Shown: positions 8,973 through 21,200, counted from the first letter of the stretch. The stretch is DNA of 64,000 bases from Argyresthia goedartella (GCA_949825045.1 OX463816.1:18983243-19047242), one strand, 5' to 3'. Numbers and translations: made by a program. The notes: generated by a model from the letters alone, not told the origin.

Positions 8973-11703
8973 CTCTCAAGACCTTCGCTTCTTATACTGG
9001 AACGCTGATGGCGTAAACAAAAAGCAGTGCGAGCTTGCAGACCTTGTAAGTAGTTTGGCAGTTGACATTATTGCTATTTGCGAGACTAGGTTGACAAATC
9101 GCCTCAAACTCAACATTCCTGGGTACGTCTGCTACCGCAACGACAAACACCAAAACGGCATAGGGCAAGGTGTAGCGATTCTCGTAAAATCAGATGTTGA
9201 TCATTCCCTCGTTGGTTCTCCAAAAACTAAATATACTGAATCAATAGGCATAAAACTTAACATTAATAATTTTAAATGCACAATTTATTCAATTTATCAA
9301 TCTCCAAATCTTCCATTATTGACTAGTGATATCGATTTACTTCTAGAGTCTGATAATCAGGTGCTCTTAATGGGGGATTTTAACGCCAAACATAAGCACT
9401 GGTTTCCAGGGGTAGTTAATTCTTTTGGTAATATTCTCTTCAATCATATGCTCAATCGCGATTATTCAATCTATGCGCCATCCAGCCCAACCTTAGTTCA
9501 TTATCGTCCTAACCACACTCAATCTTTACCTGATCTCGTAGTATCTAACAACATTTACAACATCGATGACTCAAGTTTTATAACAATAGCTGCACTCTCT
9601 TCAAATCATCTTCCCGTATTTTTTCGGATAATGGTAACTTTTGAGCGTAAATCCACCACCCGTTTCAACTTTGCTAAAGCAAACTGGAATCTTTATCGAT
9701 CTTCTCTGAATAATAACATACATCTCTCCTCCGCAGTCTTCAAGTCCCCTGAAGAAATTGACGGAGCAATTGCGAATCTAACTGACAACATTACCCTCGC
9801 TGCTGATACTGCAATACCTCTAGTCTCTGCATCAATTTCACCTAAACGTCTTCCTCGCAAAATCAGAAGACTTATTAGCTCCAAAAACCGCCTACGTAAA
9901 CTCGACCAACACGAGACTAATTCGGAAACCCGCAAGCAACTTCGCACCCAAATTAATTTCCTTAACAAACATATCCATTCTCATATTATCCAACATAATG
10001 ACAAAATCTGGAGCGATAAACTGAAGAAAGTTAATAATCCGGGGCCAGATTTATGGCGTTTGGCCAAAAATATTAAAGCGTCTTCCTTTGCGGTAATTCC
10101 CCCTCTTTTGAGGACCGATGGCTCTAAAACATCTTCTCCTCTTGAACAATGTGAAGAGTTAGCATCTGCCTTCCACAAAAATTTGATCCTAACACACGAC
10201 TGGCAAAGCACCGAGGTTGAAGCGGATGTCATGGCGTCATCTTCACTTCTTGCCAACTTTCAACCAGGCACACTAGTCAATCCGGTCTTTCCTAGGGAAT
10301 TAGCTAATTTCATTCGCAGACTCAAACTGCGCAAAGCTCCAGGATTGGATAAAATTGCGAATTGCTTACTGAAAAGTCTTCCACAGAAAGCTGTTGTCTT
10401 AATCACCAAAATTTTTAATTCATGCCTGTCACTAGCATACTTTCCATCAGCATGGAAAGTGGCAAAGGTAATAGCTATAAAAAAGCCTGGCAAAGACGGG
10501 ACCATTCCCATAAGTTATCGTCCTATAAGCCTACTTCCTTCCCTTGCAAAGCTTTTCGAGAAAATTATAAATTCACGTCTTCTAATGCATACCAAACATC
10601 TTCTCATCAATGAACAGTTCGGATTCCGAAATGCCCATTCCACTGTTCAGCAACTTGCCCGAGTGTCTGAGTCCATTGCTCACAATATGAATCTAGGTCA
10701 CTCAACAGGAATGTTCCTGTTAGATATAGAAAAGGCATTCGATACAGTGTGGCATAAAGGACTTATTCATAAGCTTGTTTTATGCAAAGTCCCCATGCAC
10801 CTGATTAAAATGATCCATTCTTATCTGTCTTTCCGTAGTTTTTATGTACATATAGGCGATGTGTCATCTACTTCTCACCCTATTCCTGCCGGTGTACCAC
10901 AAGGCTCTATTATTGGTCCCTACTTGTTTTTGTTGTACATAAACGACATTCCCAAACAAACCAGAACAAGTTTGGCGTGCTTTGCCGATGATACAGCATG
11001 TCTTACATCATCAAAGGATGTTGATCTCGTAATAGATAGATTGCAACTTGCTATCGAAGGCCTATCTAAATTTTTCACCACGTGGAAGCTGAAGTTAAAT
11101 AGCACAAAAACGGAGGCAATCTTATTTACTCGCGCTAGACAAATGCCTACAAGAAATTTATCAATTGACGATCACATCATACCCTGGAATAAGACCGTAA
11201 AATATTTAGGATTAATCCTAGAAAGCAAATTGAGTTGGAACGATCACATCCTTCACCTGAGAACAAAGGGTATGAATGCTTTTAAAGCTTTATCCCCACT
11301 ACTCAATAGGCGCTCCACTCTTAGCAGTTCCACCAAAATGAGAATGTATTCGACTTTAATAAGGCCGTGCATTACATACGCCTGTCCCGTATGGAGTAAT
11401 ACAACTATTACTAATATTAACAAATTACAAGTAATTCAAAACCGTGCCTTAAAAAATTCTTTTAATACTCCATTTTGTACCAATCTGATCAATCTACACA
11501 AACAAATAAATTTTCCAAGATTAATCGATTTCATAATTAGACTGACCAAAAATTTTTACTCCATTACTAATCCTGACCACCCAAACGATCTCATTTCAAA
11601 TATCGGTACAACTCGTCCCATGAAATCAAACTATCGATATCGATACGTGACGAAACTCCCCCATCACTACTTGCTGCACCACGACGGCCGTGCGGGGACA
11701 TGA
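8965..11703 (+). CDS. LINE ORF2: endonuclease-reverse transcriptase
   Basis: 912 residues. The N-terminal ~220 residues are an apurinic-type endonuclease with the expected motifs: WNADG near residue 12, CETRL near 40, GDFNAKH near 137, and a terminal SSNHLPV near 212. The reverse transcriptase occupies about 440-780, with GVPQGSIIGP near 646 and catalytic FADD at 673-676. It should nick target DNA and prime reverse transcription of its own RNA. About 30 C-terminal residues are read from the TATCGATA/inverted-end sequence and do not look like LINE protein, so the natural C-terminus is probably lost. Confidence 0.85.
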   Translation: MFNSQDLRFLYWNADGVNKKQCELADLVSSLAVDIIAICETRLTNRLKLNIPGYVCYRNDKHQNGIGQGVAILVKSDVDHSLVGSPKTKYTESIGIKLNINNFKCTIYSIYQSPNLPLLTSDIDLLLESDNQVLLMGDFNAKHKHWFPGVVNSFGNILFNHMLNRDYSIYAPSSPTLVHYRPNHTQSLPDLVVSNNIYNIDDSSFITIAALSSNHLPVFFRIMVTFERKSTTRFNFAKANWNLYRSSLNNNIHLSSAVFKSPEEIDGAIANLTDNITLAADTAIPLVSASISPKRLPRKIRRLISSKNRLRKLDQHETNSETRKQLRTQINFLNKHIHSHIIQHNDKIWSDKLKKVNNPGPDLWRLAKNIKASSFAVIPPLLRTDGSKTSSPLEQCEELASAFHKNLILTHDWQSTEVEADVMASSSLLANFQPGTLVNPVFPRELANFIRRLKLRKAPGLDKIANCLLKSLPQKAVVLITKIFNSCLSLAYFPSAWKVAKVIAIKKPGKDGTIPISYRPISLLPSLAKLFEKIINSRLLMHTKHLLINEQFGFRNAHSTVQQLARVSESIAHNMNLGHSTGMFLLDIEKAFDTVWHKGLIHKLVLCKVPMHLIKMIHSYLSFRSFYVHIGDVSSTSHPIPAGVPQGSIIGPYLFLLYINDIPKQTRTSLACFADDTACLTSSKDVDLVIDRLQLAIEGLSKFFTTWKLKLNSTKTEAILFTRARQMPTRNLSIDDHIIPWNKTVKYLGLILESKLSWNDHILHLRTKGMNAFKALSPLLNRRSTLSSSTKMRMYSTLIRPCITYACPVWSNTTITNINKLQVIQNRALKNSFNTPFCTNLINLHKQINFPRLIDFIIRLTKNFYSITNPDHPNDLISNIGTTRPMKSNYRYRYVTKLPHHYLLHHDGRAGT
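11632..11669 (-). repeat. Right inverted end (hAT-like) with overlapping TATCGATA motifs
   Basis: Overlapping TATCGATA palindromes at 11632-11639 and 11638-11645, then CCCCCATCACTA ending at 11669. Read from the other strand this begins TAGTGATGGGGG, pairing with 7704-7714. Confidence 0.5.
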
Positions 11704-12179
11704 GTCATGCGCGTGATCACATCGCCGCCGGCCGGTCGCAGCTCGCACTGCTTATGTTCGCAGCCGCACTTTTAATAACTACCGTACACTTTTGGTATAA
11801 AAGTTAACTGAGTAGTTAAATATGCTTACTTATATTTTGTTGTTAATGCTTTGTTTAACTTTCAAATATACTTATTAAGTATGATTGTCTGAGCTAGTAT
11901 TCCTAAGCTAGCTGGTATTCTTATTTTGTATTTTACAGTATTTTATTATATATGTAGATATCAAAAATGTGCATTTACTAAGATGAACATAACTTGTCTC
12001 ATAGATTAACCGCGTAGCTTATGTTATCAACTTAATTCCATTGTTATATGTTTCAATAGGCTTGTACAGCCTTGTAAACTTTGTTATTTTATGATTGTTT
12101 AGCCTAGGATTAATGTACACTGGGTTGTTAAATAATTTTAAGTTTATGATTAATAAAGACCTTTTAAAACAAACAATTT
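11704..12179. other. Non-coding stretch
   Basis: AT-rich after a short GC-rich patch (11700-11770). No gene, tail or LTR recognised. Confidence 0.5.
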
Positions 12180-13785
12180 CACCATAGCAGTTCTGAAACC
12201 TGCTCAAGTAATTGACACAAAAGGCAATGTCTGTTCGAGTGCCAGAACTAATGTATTACAAAGCTCCATCAAGTTCCTGTATTAAATATCATCATTTAAT
12301 TCACATATTTCAAGTTTGGCATTAATCTCCATAGGTGTTTTAAATAATTTAGAATTCTCAATTTTATATTTTTTTGGTCTTGATACGTCTCTATATATTT
12401 TTCCTGACTTCAGGTCAAAGTATTAGCTTTTGCATAGTCATACTCTACGTCAATACCTATGTAGTTCCTAATCATTCCCATGTCCTTCATTCTAAAATGA
12501 TTACTTAATTTATTTTTAATTATAGCAATCGTGTGTACATCTTTGCATACTATCAATAAGTCATCAACGTATACTAAAATATATTCAGTAGAGTTACTGT
12601 CTGTTTTGACGTAAAGACAATAATCATATTTGCTACTTTGAAAGCCAATAGTTGTTACAAAATCATTAAAACATTCGTACCACGCACGCGGGCTTTCTTT
12701 TAAACCATAAAGAGATTTGTTCAGTTTATACACTTTGTCAGTACCGTCTTCATAACCAAGAGGCTGTTCAACGTACACTTCTGATAAAACTCTACCATTT
12801 AAGAATGCAGTCTCTACATCCATTTGATGAACATGTAAATTAAATTGGCAGCAATACGATGACACTAATTTTAAAGTTTGCATCCTAGCAACAGGTGAAT
12901 ACGTATCGTCAACATTGGTGGTTTGTTGAAACCCTCTAACCACTAACCTGGCTTTATAAAGATCATCAGCCTTCTTTTTGTACACCCATTTAACATCTAC
13001 CTCTGTTTCCTTTGGTGCATTTACTAAGGTCCAAGTATCATTCTTCACTAGGCTGTTCTGGTTCTTCAGAATCGTAACATCTAGTCGCCTCCTAAAAAGT
13101 ATCTGGAATCATCGCATCACAATAATTAACAGTTATACAATAGTAGCCAAATTCTTCATCAAATCACTGTGGCGCTTTAATTTGTCTCTTAGAGGTTCTC
13201 TTTTCATTATTCATTATCTCTTTACTGTCATTAATATTCAGTATCATGTCTTCTGTTTCAATTTCATCTCGACTATCTTCCCATTTTTCTTCTTCGTTAT
13301 TATTTTCTTCTTTATTATCGTCAAATGCAATAAGCTTAACATCTTCCTCAATTATATCCACGTGTCTTGCAATGACTACTCTATTATTGATCAGTACTTT
13401 GTATCTAACATCTGCATATCCTAGTAAAATTCCCATCTCTACTTTTTTGTCCCACTTTGTCGCTCTTTTACATTCAGGTACTCTTACATAAACTTTACTA
13501 CCGTACATTCTCAAATATTTTGCAGTTGGTTTCTCATGAAAAACTATTAAAAACGGCGTCTTTTTTTCTGGGGTATTTGTCATTATACGATTTTTTAAAT
13601 AAGCAGCCAATAACGTTTATCAACCTTTGCTTCAGCCAAGAGGCATCGTGCCATATCCATTATCGATCTATTAAATCTTTCTGCAGTGCCGTTTAACTCG
13701 TGTACGTATGCTGGGCAAGGCTTTATCATTATTCCTTGTTCTCTTGCGAAATTAGAGAAGAAATTACTAATGGTGTTGCCATTGT
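12180..13785 (-). pseudogene. Ty1/copia pol fragment
   Basis: Reading the minus strand from 13785 down: the end of the integrase core (ELNGTAERFNRSIMD, ending in a YW motif), the connector with the copia-typical GILLGYA segment (about 13400), an acidic linker, then a copia reverse transcriptase (ARLVVRGFQQ, DVETAFLNG, LNKSLYGLKESPRAWY, VYVDDLLI at about 12550-12570). Weaker remnants of the region beyond the RT continue to about 12180. Frames change near 13600, 13160 and 12410, and no LTR is present. Its right edge abuts LINE sequence abruptly at about 13785. Confidence 0.85.
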
Positions 13786-14050
13786 CGGACGTTTTACCAT
13801 CGTAAGACATATTCGAGGGAAATGCACTACCTTGGCGTTTCGACTTAATATAGGACCAGAAGGTCTTAGGATTTTTAACTATAGAATCTTCAATTTTAGC
13901 TATGTAATTAGCGTGGCATTCACGCTCCAATCTACTTGCTCAGTCACGTAAAATTGAAAAAGACATTTGGTCAGAAAGATTCCCATAGTTTTTATACTTT
14001 TTGAAATATTTGAACTTTTCCTTTATGACTTTGATTAGAGCTGTGCTAAA

Positions 14051-14990
14051 TCAAGGTGGGTAATTGTTCTTAGATAAGCTGCGAGTAGGAACATATAATT
14101 CACGTAGTTTATAAATTAATGTATAGAAAATATCAACAGCGTCATCTACACTACCACTACCAAGCTTACCTACCCAGTCAAAATCATGGATGTGTTCACG
14201 TATTTGCTTATAGTCAGCTTTGGAATAATTAAAGGAAACATGCGGAATGTATTTTAATGGGGTGAAGAATGCAAAAGGTATATCTATATGCAAAGCCTTA
14301 TGGTATGGGTCCTCTGGCACTAATGGGTCAGGACATGACATTACCACGACACTTTCATTCGACAATACTAGATCCAATATACGACTAAAGCTGTTTTTAA
14401 AACTGTTAAATTGTTGAAGACCACAAGTGTTAAGAGTGTCAATAAAATCTTTCACATGCTCACCTACCAGATTACATGGACAAAGACCGCCATCAATGGA
14501 AGACCAGGTTATACTACTCATATTAAAGTCTCCGACTATTAGAAATTTATCATGGACATTGTCAGTCATTAAATGAATTAATTTGGTACAAAAAAATTCA
14601 AGTTGTGTCTTAAATATATTACCAAGATTTTCGTCACACAGATAGAGTGAACACAAATGTAATGTAGTAACGATTTTTTCGTTACAAGTCAATGGAATCG
14701 TTACCCATATGTCTTCTGCGGAGGACTGCCAACAGGCATTGATCGTCGAGCATAATTCGCGCTTAACAGCTATCAATACGCCTCCCCCTCTTGTCTGCCC
14801 AGTTGATGCATAGTTACGGTCGCGACGCCACACTAAGTACCTATCATCGAATATTTCACTATCTGAAAATTCATCTAGAAGCCAGGTCTCGGTTAAAGCG
14901 ACAATATCATAGTTGTTCAATAGGATATTCTGAAAAATAGTATCAGTCTTTGTCCGCAGTCCCCTTACATTCTGTTAGTACAGATTTAAA
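14051..14990 (-). pseudogene. LINE ORF2 endonuclease domain (partial)
   Basis: Contains the apurinic-type endonuclease motifs LTETWL, RGGGVLIAV, VGDFNMSS and a terminal DPYHKAL region. The frame extends upstream past the first ATG (14920) with a stop near 14970, and downstream past 14051 into the RT linker (PKTFWSYIKSK near 13870). Truncated before the RT by the junction with the copia fragment. Confidence 0.8.
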
Positions 14991-15372
14991 TTGTTCACGG
15001 CGTTGTAATATCACAAACTAAATAGATGTCTAAGCAAAAACTAATTAACAAATAAAGCGGGCAAAGCAACAAGCGCTTGCTGCATATAGGAACGGGTTAT
15101 TATCAAAGCAATGATCAGTTATAGGTAAGTACGGTAGCAGACGGCGGCAGCGACGACGAGGCAAATTAGACATTAAATAAACTGCAGAAAGGCTCATTAG
15201 GGTCATTACGTGCTGAGTTAAAAAGGTGTTGGAATAAAAGTTGTTTACTAGGCAGTGAAGTAGTGTGTGTGTAGCAACAGGCGAAAAAATTAGCAATATC
15301 GGATAGTAGCAGGGAGCAGTGGTTCTCAAAGTTTGTAAAAAGTTGAATGACACTAAAAGTAATAGTTGTAGA

Positions 15373-16248
15373 TTACGTAATCTTCGCATGACGCACCCAG
15401 ATAAATTCGAACTCCTTCTCCTTAACCAGTAGTTTGGCCGAATTTAATAGTTGTTTTTGTTCGATGGTCAGATGATCATTGACGAAGACACTGCCATGTC
15501 CCTGCATCCCGATATCAGCCAGTGACATATTCTTCACAGTTCGTCCGGCAGCAACAAAGTTTTCCTTGTCGTAGCGATGAATGAAGCAGACAATTATTGA
15601 TTTACCCTTGTTATCGTCACGCAAAGAAACTTTGATAACGAAATTAATACGATCGCGCTGGATTGCGAAACCAATGGTGGTCCCAACTTTAGATATTATG
15701 TCAAAAAGATTCTCCTCTTTTGTTTGGGGAACACCTTTTATCTCGACATTATTGGAGCGCAGCCATTGTTCTCGGCTTTCAGAAGCTTCCTCAAGACGTA
15801 ACAACCGTTCATTCATTTCAGCAGCTTCAACTTGACGCTCTTCCATGCGGACAACGCGGCTCTCCACATCATTAATTCGCAAATGGATGTCATCGGTCTT
15901 GCTCTTTAACTCGGAGATGTCACTGAGAATTACTTCTAGACTCTTCAGAGGAGCTAATTGAAGGACCATGGCATCAAGGCGCTCCATGATGAGCTCGAGC
16001 GTTGGCACAGCTGGAGATCCCGGGGGCAGCTTAGAAGTACTCGGAGGAGCAACTACAGGCCCCCCGCCTGGCGGCTTCGTAACGACTGGTGCCTTGACGG
16101 AGCAAGTGGGACACATCCATTCCCTCTTCTTCTTCTCCGCCAGTCTCCGGTACTTGGCTTCGGTAATCCCAGCACAAGCGAAATCGAAGGAGATACCGCA
16201 AGCTGAACACCTCCTCACCTCCTCCTGGCATCTACCACAAATAACCAT
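15373..16248 (-). CDS. LINE ORF1 with PHD-like zinc finger and coiled coil
   Basis: 291 residues. Residues 4-48 form a C4-H-C3-like zinc finger (CGRCQEEVRRCSACG through CPTC), as in ORF1 of insect CR1-group LINEs. A proline-rich spacer and a predicted coiled coil (about 90-160, regular Leu/Met/Glu heptads) follow. A C-terminal domain contains NNVEIKGVPQ near 165 and ends WVRHAKIT. Family members usually continue beyond this point, so the stop at 15373 probably reflects a frameshift. Presumed role: RNA chaperone of the LINE particle. Confidence 0.7.
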   Translation of the reverse strand: MVICGRCQEEVRRCSACGISFDFACAGITEAKYRRLAEKKKREWMCPTCSVKAPVVTKPPGGGPVVAPPSTSKLPPGSPAVPTLELIMERLDAMVLQLAPLKSLEVILSDISELKSKTDDIHLRINDVESRVVRMEERQVEAAEMNERLLRLEEASESREQWLRSNNVEIKGVPQTKEENLFDIISKVGTTIGFAIQRDRINFVIKVSLRDDNKGKSIIVCFIHRYDKENFVAAGRTVKNMSLADIGMQGHGSVFVNDHLTIEQKQLLNSAKLLVKEKEFEFIWVRHAKIT

Positions 16249-16329
16249 TATGCTAACAAAAAAACTTTGAGAAACTTTGGTATCAACGCGCGGTCCGACA
16301 CAGTGGCAAGACGTGTGGTTTTGCGAAGA

Positions 16330-17610
16330 TCAATACGCTGACTGAATATATCAGTCAAAGTCATTGGTTCCGTAATTCAAGTTATAGCCCCGCCCCATAC
16401 TTAGCTTTTATATTCAATAAATATGTTGACGATGGAGATTTCCCAGACCTCAAGAAACACAGCAAACTGATACCTCTGGTCAAGTCGGGAGATAAGGGTG
16501 ATCCTTCAAATTTCAGACCAATATCCACATATCCACAAGGTTCCATATTAGGCCCTTTCTTATTCATGTTATATATCAACGATCTGCCTTTCATGGTGGA
16601 GAAATTGACTGTTGTTTACTGTTGATACTTTAATGGTCTTCAAAATTGAAAGACAAAAAGAATATTTTGATGATGTTAATGGTGTATTGTCTGTAACCTT
16701 GAATTGGTTCACAGTTAATAATTTATTGTTAAACGCTGTTAAAACTAAGTATATCAAATACTCACTTCCGAATGTCAGGAAAGTTGAGACCAGTTTCGTG
16801 TTAGACAGCAGCACGTTAGAATTAGTAAATGATATGAAGTTTCTGGGAATAACCATTGATAGCAAATTGCAGTGGGGACCCTTGATAGATAAATTAGCTG
16901 GTAAATTAAGTTCTGCGGCTAAAAAACACGAATGTAGCTACATATAGGCTAGTATATTTTAGTTACTTTCATAGTGTCATGTCCTATGGTATCTTGTTGT
17001 AGGGGAAAGCAGCGGATATTCAAATAATTTTTATTTTACAGAAAGGAGCTATTCGAGCAATCAATAATTAAAAACAAACAAACTCCTTAAGAGAGCTTTT
17101 TAAATAAATTGACATAATAGCTATAGCTAGTCAATTTATTTTCGAAATTATAATGTATGTACGCAAGAAGCTTACAACATTTTCCAAACATAGCGATAGC
17201 TGTAATGTTTACCTAAGAAATAATCACAGACTAGTTGCGCCCCAGTTTAGGCTCGCGAAGGTTAGTCATTCTTTCAAGGGTCAGTGTATTCTCTACTACA
17301 ATAAGATACGCCTGGAGATTTTGAAATTACCATTTGAGCAATTTAAAAAGCATGTTAAAGCGACTTTGTCATAAAAGGGATATCACAATGTTCAAAATTA
17401 CTTAATTGACGGGACTGTATGGGATTAATCTAGCTCAACACAGACCTTGCTGTTAATAATTTTGTAATTATTTATTCCTGCTTATTAATCATAATAATAA
17501 AAATTGTAATATTTGTATTAGTTTAGCACAACCAATTTTTAAAAGAGATCTAAAAGTCAATCTGGTCCAATGTAGAGAAGAGGCGAAAAATGACGTTTGC
17601 TAAGTATACT
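16330..17610 (+). pseudogene. CR1-like LINE, RT and 3' end
   Basis: Plus strand. RT start with LIPLVKSGDKGDPSNFRPIS (about 16470-16528), then an internal deletion joining directly to [19 protein letters not shown] (about 16535-16590), so most of the RT fingers/palm region is missing. Broken frames 16612-16947 (RT thumb, FLGITIDSKLQW) and 17153-17374 (C-terminus) follow. The 3' UTR (17375-17600) matches the LINE end at 4655-4962. The tail repeats are absent and the copy stops near 17605. Confidence 0.8.
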
Positions 17611-18137
17611 GTGATATATTTGCGTACGCAGATGATACAACGTTGCTTGTATATGAAAAACCCTGGGATAAGGCAAAACAGGTTGCTGAGTTTTGTCTAA
17701 GGGTGGTGATGGAGAGGCTGTCTTCTAATTTGCGTACCCTTAACGTAAGACAAATATTTTATTTTATTCCAGAAACCAGTTTGGTGAAAGCTGACACATG
17801 TCCACTTGGCTCAAAAAGTTGCGACTGCCACTACCTGAGCGTCGTTACTAAGGTTAAATATCTTGATGTCTTCATTTATGGACAATTGAGTTGGAGGACT
17901 CATGTTGAAGTTATGTGGGGACGACTTAGGCGGATGATATACATTTTTAGGGAACTAAGAATGCACGGCAGATCGGAAAATACTGTTTCTTGTATATAGT
18001 AGCCTGGCCGAATCTATTATTTATTACTTTCTGTATTCCAGGTTGGGGTGGAGCCTGTCTTAATACAACTTGAAAGAGCACAAAGAGCTATACTTAAAGT
18101 TCTCATAATCTCAAAATTATGAGTTTTAAAGGACGAT
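17610..18137 (+). pseudogene. Second LINE RT fragment, left part
   Basis: Starts within an RT at the FAYADDTTLLVYEKPW motif (about 17620) and continues through a thumb region (KVKYLDVFIYGQLSW) to LERAQRAILKVLI near 18070-18105. Several stops (for example at 17998) show it is dead. It is cut at 18137 by the gypsy element and resumes at 22319. Confidence 0.75.
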
Positions 18138-18210
18138 TGAGATGTTTGCAATAAGACAACCGTGTTGTAGCGTAGTTACTTTATTACTGAGGCGCGATGC
18201 ATACAGCACA
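18138..18210 (-). repeat. gypsy 3' LTR (73 bp)
   Basis: Identical over all 73 bases to 22241-22313. It carries AATAAA on the element strand. The left-flank target duplication is ACGAT (18133-18137). Confidence 0.92.
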
Positions 18211-18224
18211 CTCCTCTTCTTCTA
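18211..18224 (-). other. gypsy polypurine tract
   Basis: On the element strand, AGAAGAAGAGGAG lies immediately upstream of the 3' LTR. This is the expected primer site for plus-strand DNA synthesis. Confidence 0.8.
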
Positions 18225-18251
18225 ATTTGTGAACCTGATAACAATTAACAA

Positions 18252-21200
18252 TCACTCTTTATAATTTATATGTTTAGTTCTAGGTCTTAAACTATAATCA
18301 TTGCTAGGTTGCTGCGCTGAGTCAGTACCAGTGGATGTTGAAGGATTTGCTGAATTATCTGTTAGAACAGAACTTGATTCAACTGGTAACTCATTAACTA
18401 CCGACGAAAAATCATCTTCATCAAAATCTAGCACCGTGGAATGACTACCTGAATACTTCAATATTTGGTCAATATGACGTTTACATGTGATACCAAATTC
18501 TGTTAAAGTTACTAAAAATAATCGCATGCCTATTTTCTTTTCAATTTTTCCTAACGTCCATATTGGTTTCCTGTTGATGAAATGTCTAGCCAAAACAATA
18601 TCACCTGCTTTAAATTGTCTACTTGGAACTGAACATGTACTATTATTATGCTGATTCCTTTTTAATGGTGAAATTGTGTCCAGTCGCGAACGAAGGTTCC
18701 TCCCAAGGAACAATTCAGCCGGCGGAACGCCTGTGGTGCAATGATTTGTCGTACGGTATTCGAAAATACATGACAATAGTTTTTCATTCAATGTTTCCAT
18801 ACTCAAATTTTCATCTTTAAGGGCACATTTGATCATTTTTTTGCAAGTCCGTACGGAATTTTCGGCTTGTCCATTACTTGCCGGATGGTATATTGGCGAA
18901 GTAACATGTTCAATTCCATTGACTTCACAATATTCTTGAAATTCCTTTGAATTTATTTTTACATCATTGTCGGAAACCAAGGTTGATGGCAGTCCATGCC
19001 TCGAAAACAGATATTTCAACTTAGATATTAACGCCGCTGTATTCGTTCCGCCACACATATGTACACATTCTAACCATTTGCTAAAGGCATCTATGACAAC
19101 CAGAAATACCCTTTGCCCTATCGACATATAGTCAATATGTATACGTTGCCACGGACCTGACGGCACTGGCCAAGGCGCAGGCGGCGCGCGGGGTGGGGCG
19201 GCGCGCTGTGACGTACATGCTTCACAGCCGCTTATCATTCGCTCGATCTCCTTATCAATGCCGGGCCACCAAACTTTACTGCGCGCTATACTTTTCGTTT
19301 TGACTATACCGAAATGACTTTTATGTAGCTCGGTCAATATATTTTTTCTTAGAACTAATGGTATAACTACACGATGACCCCGTAATATACATCCTTCACT
19401 AGCTTCTAACTCATTTTTACAATGAAAATATGGTAAAATTGATTTACATTTGATCTTTTTAGGCCAGCCTTTTCGAATATATTTTGTTACTGTATCTAGT
19501 GTTTTATCGCTCAATGTTGCTTGCTGTATCTGCTTAAACATGACAGGTAAGGTTTTCTCATCAAAATAATTTAATATGTTTACATGCTTTTCCTCCAGTT
19601 CATCTCTTTGATTGTTAATACTGGAACTAATTGGTGACCGAGAAAAATAGTCTGCTACAAGATTCTTTTCACCTGATAAATATTCGATCTTGTAATTATA
19701 TGCTGATAAAAACAGAGCATATCTTTGTAACCTTGAGGCTCCCATGACATTAATACCACGCTTTTTTCCAAATATTGCTAACAATGGCCTATGATCTGTC
19801 TTAAGCACAAATGGTTCCTGTCTGCCGTATAAATACTGATGGAACTTTTTTATGCCAAATACTATCGCTGTAGCTTCCTTATCAATTTGACTATAATTCT
19901 TTTCACTATTTGTTAGCGACCTAGATGCGTACGCAAGAGGACGATCCTGCCCATTTTCCACCTGTGATAAGACTGCACCCAGTCCATATGGGGATGCATC
20001 AACTGATAGGATCAGCTCAGCTTTAGGATCAAAGTGAGCCAATACCCTATCGGAGATCAACTCCCTTCGAATTGTCTCCCATGACTGCTCTTGTTCTACA
20101 CCCCAGTTCCAATTTTTATCCGATCTCAGCAAACTATGAAGTGGTTCTAAAATTTCCGACGCATTTGGAATAAAGGCGCGATAATAATTCACCATACCAA
20201 GGAATCTTTTTAGTTCAGTTACAGTTTGTGGTCTGAGTACCTCTTTAATAGCCTTTATTTTATTAGGACATGTATGCAGCCCGTCCTTATCAATCACATA
20301 ACCTAAATATGTCACACTTGTTTGGAAAAATTCACATTTCTTTTTTTGTAGACGCAGACCAGCGTCTTGTAGTCTGGATAACACTAATTCTAATCGTTCT
20401 AAATGCGTTTTCATATCCGGGCTTGTGACGCAGATGTCATCAATAAAACAGCTTACCCCTGATGGAATATCTCTAAATAATGACTCCATAGTTCGCTGAA
20501 ATACAGCCGGGGCATTTGCTAACCCGTACACCAATCTTGTAAATTTAAAAAGTCCTTTAGTTGTACTAATCGTTGTTAACTCCTGGGAAGGTTCAGTTAA
20601 ACAGCACTGTGTATACGCCATGCTTAAATCAAGCTTTGTATCAAGCTCACCTCCCCCAAGTTTTGCAAATACTTCCTCTATACGCGGAAGGGGGTATTTA
20701 TCAATTTCTAAGTCCTTATTCAATGTCACTGAGTAATCACCGCAAACTCTAATTTCTCCATTTGCCTTCAAAACCGGTACTATAGGTGTCCCGTATTCTG
20801 ATGAATTCACCGGTAACAATATGCCTAATTCTACTAACCTATCTAACTCACTATTAACCTTGTCTTTTAGGGCAAAAGGTACCGGTCTCGGTTTGTAAAA
20901 TTTGGGAACTGACCCGGGTTTTAGATTTAAATCAATCTCAAATTTATTAAAACGACCTAAACCTTCTTTCCATACGTTGGCGTAACGATCCAATACTACT
21001 TGTACATCACTATCCCGTACATGGTTTAACTGAATAAAACCTATTTTAAACATGGCCATAAAATCACGTCCTAACAAAGGCGGACCGCCGTTTCTAATGA
21101 CATACAATTTCACGTTATGTTGTTTATTCATATACTGGATCTGAGCCTCGAAATACCCAATGGGTACAATTTTGTGACCATTGTAAAAACACATTTTTAT

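Larger units (their letters stand above)
7747..11703 (+). mobile_element. Jockey-type LINE, two ORFs
   Basis: Two overlapping frames encode a gag-like ORF1 with PRE_C2HC and CCHC knuckles and an endonuclease/reverse-transcriptase ORF2, the Jockey-clade layout. Both frames are free of stops. No poly(A) or tandem 3' tail follows; ORF2 instead runs into TATCGATATCGATA and the inverted end at 11659-11669. The 3' end of the LINE therefore seems missing or replaced. Confidence 0.8.
13785..16330 (-). mobile_element. CR1-like LINE, 5' half (inverted)
   Basis: The minus strand carries ORF1 (15373-16248), a short gap, the ORF2 endonuclease (14051-14990) and the start of the linker toward the RT (13785-14050, with one stop near 13940). 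The RT and 3' end are absent here, but the same family's RT starts on the plus strand just past 16330. Head-to-head 5' and 3' halves are the expected product of twin-primed LINE integration with 5' inversion. Confidence 0.7.

Noticed and set aside
7696..11677. 8-bp hAT target duplication around the Jockey-type LINE
   Set aside because: The flanking 8-mers ACTACAAC and CTTGCTGC do not match.
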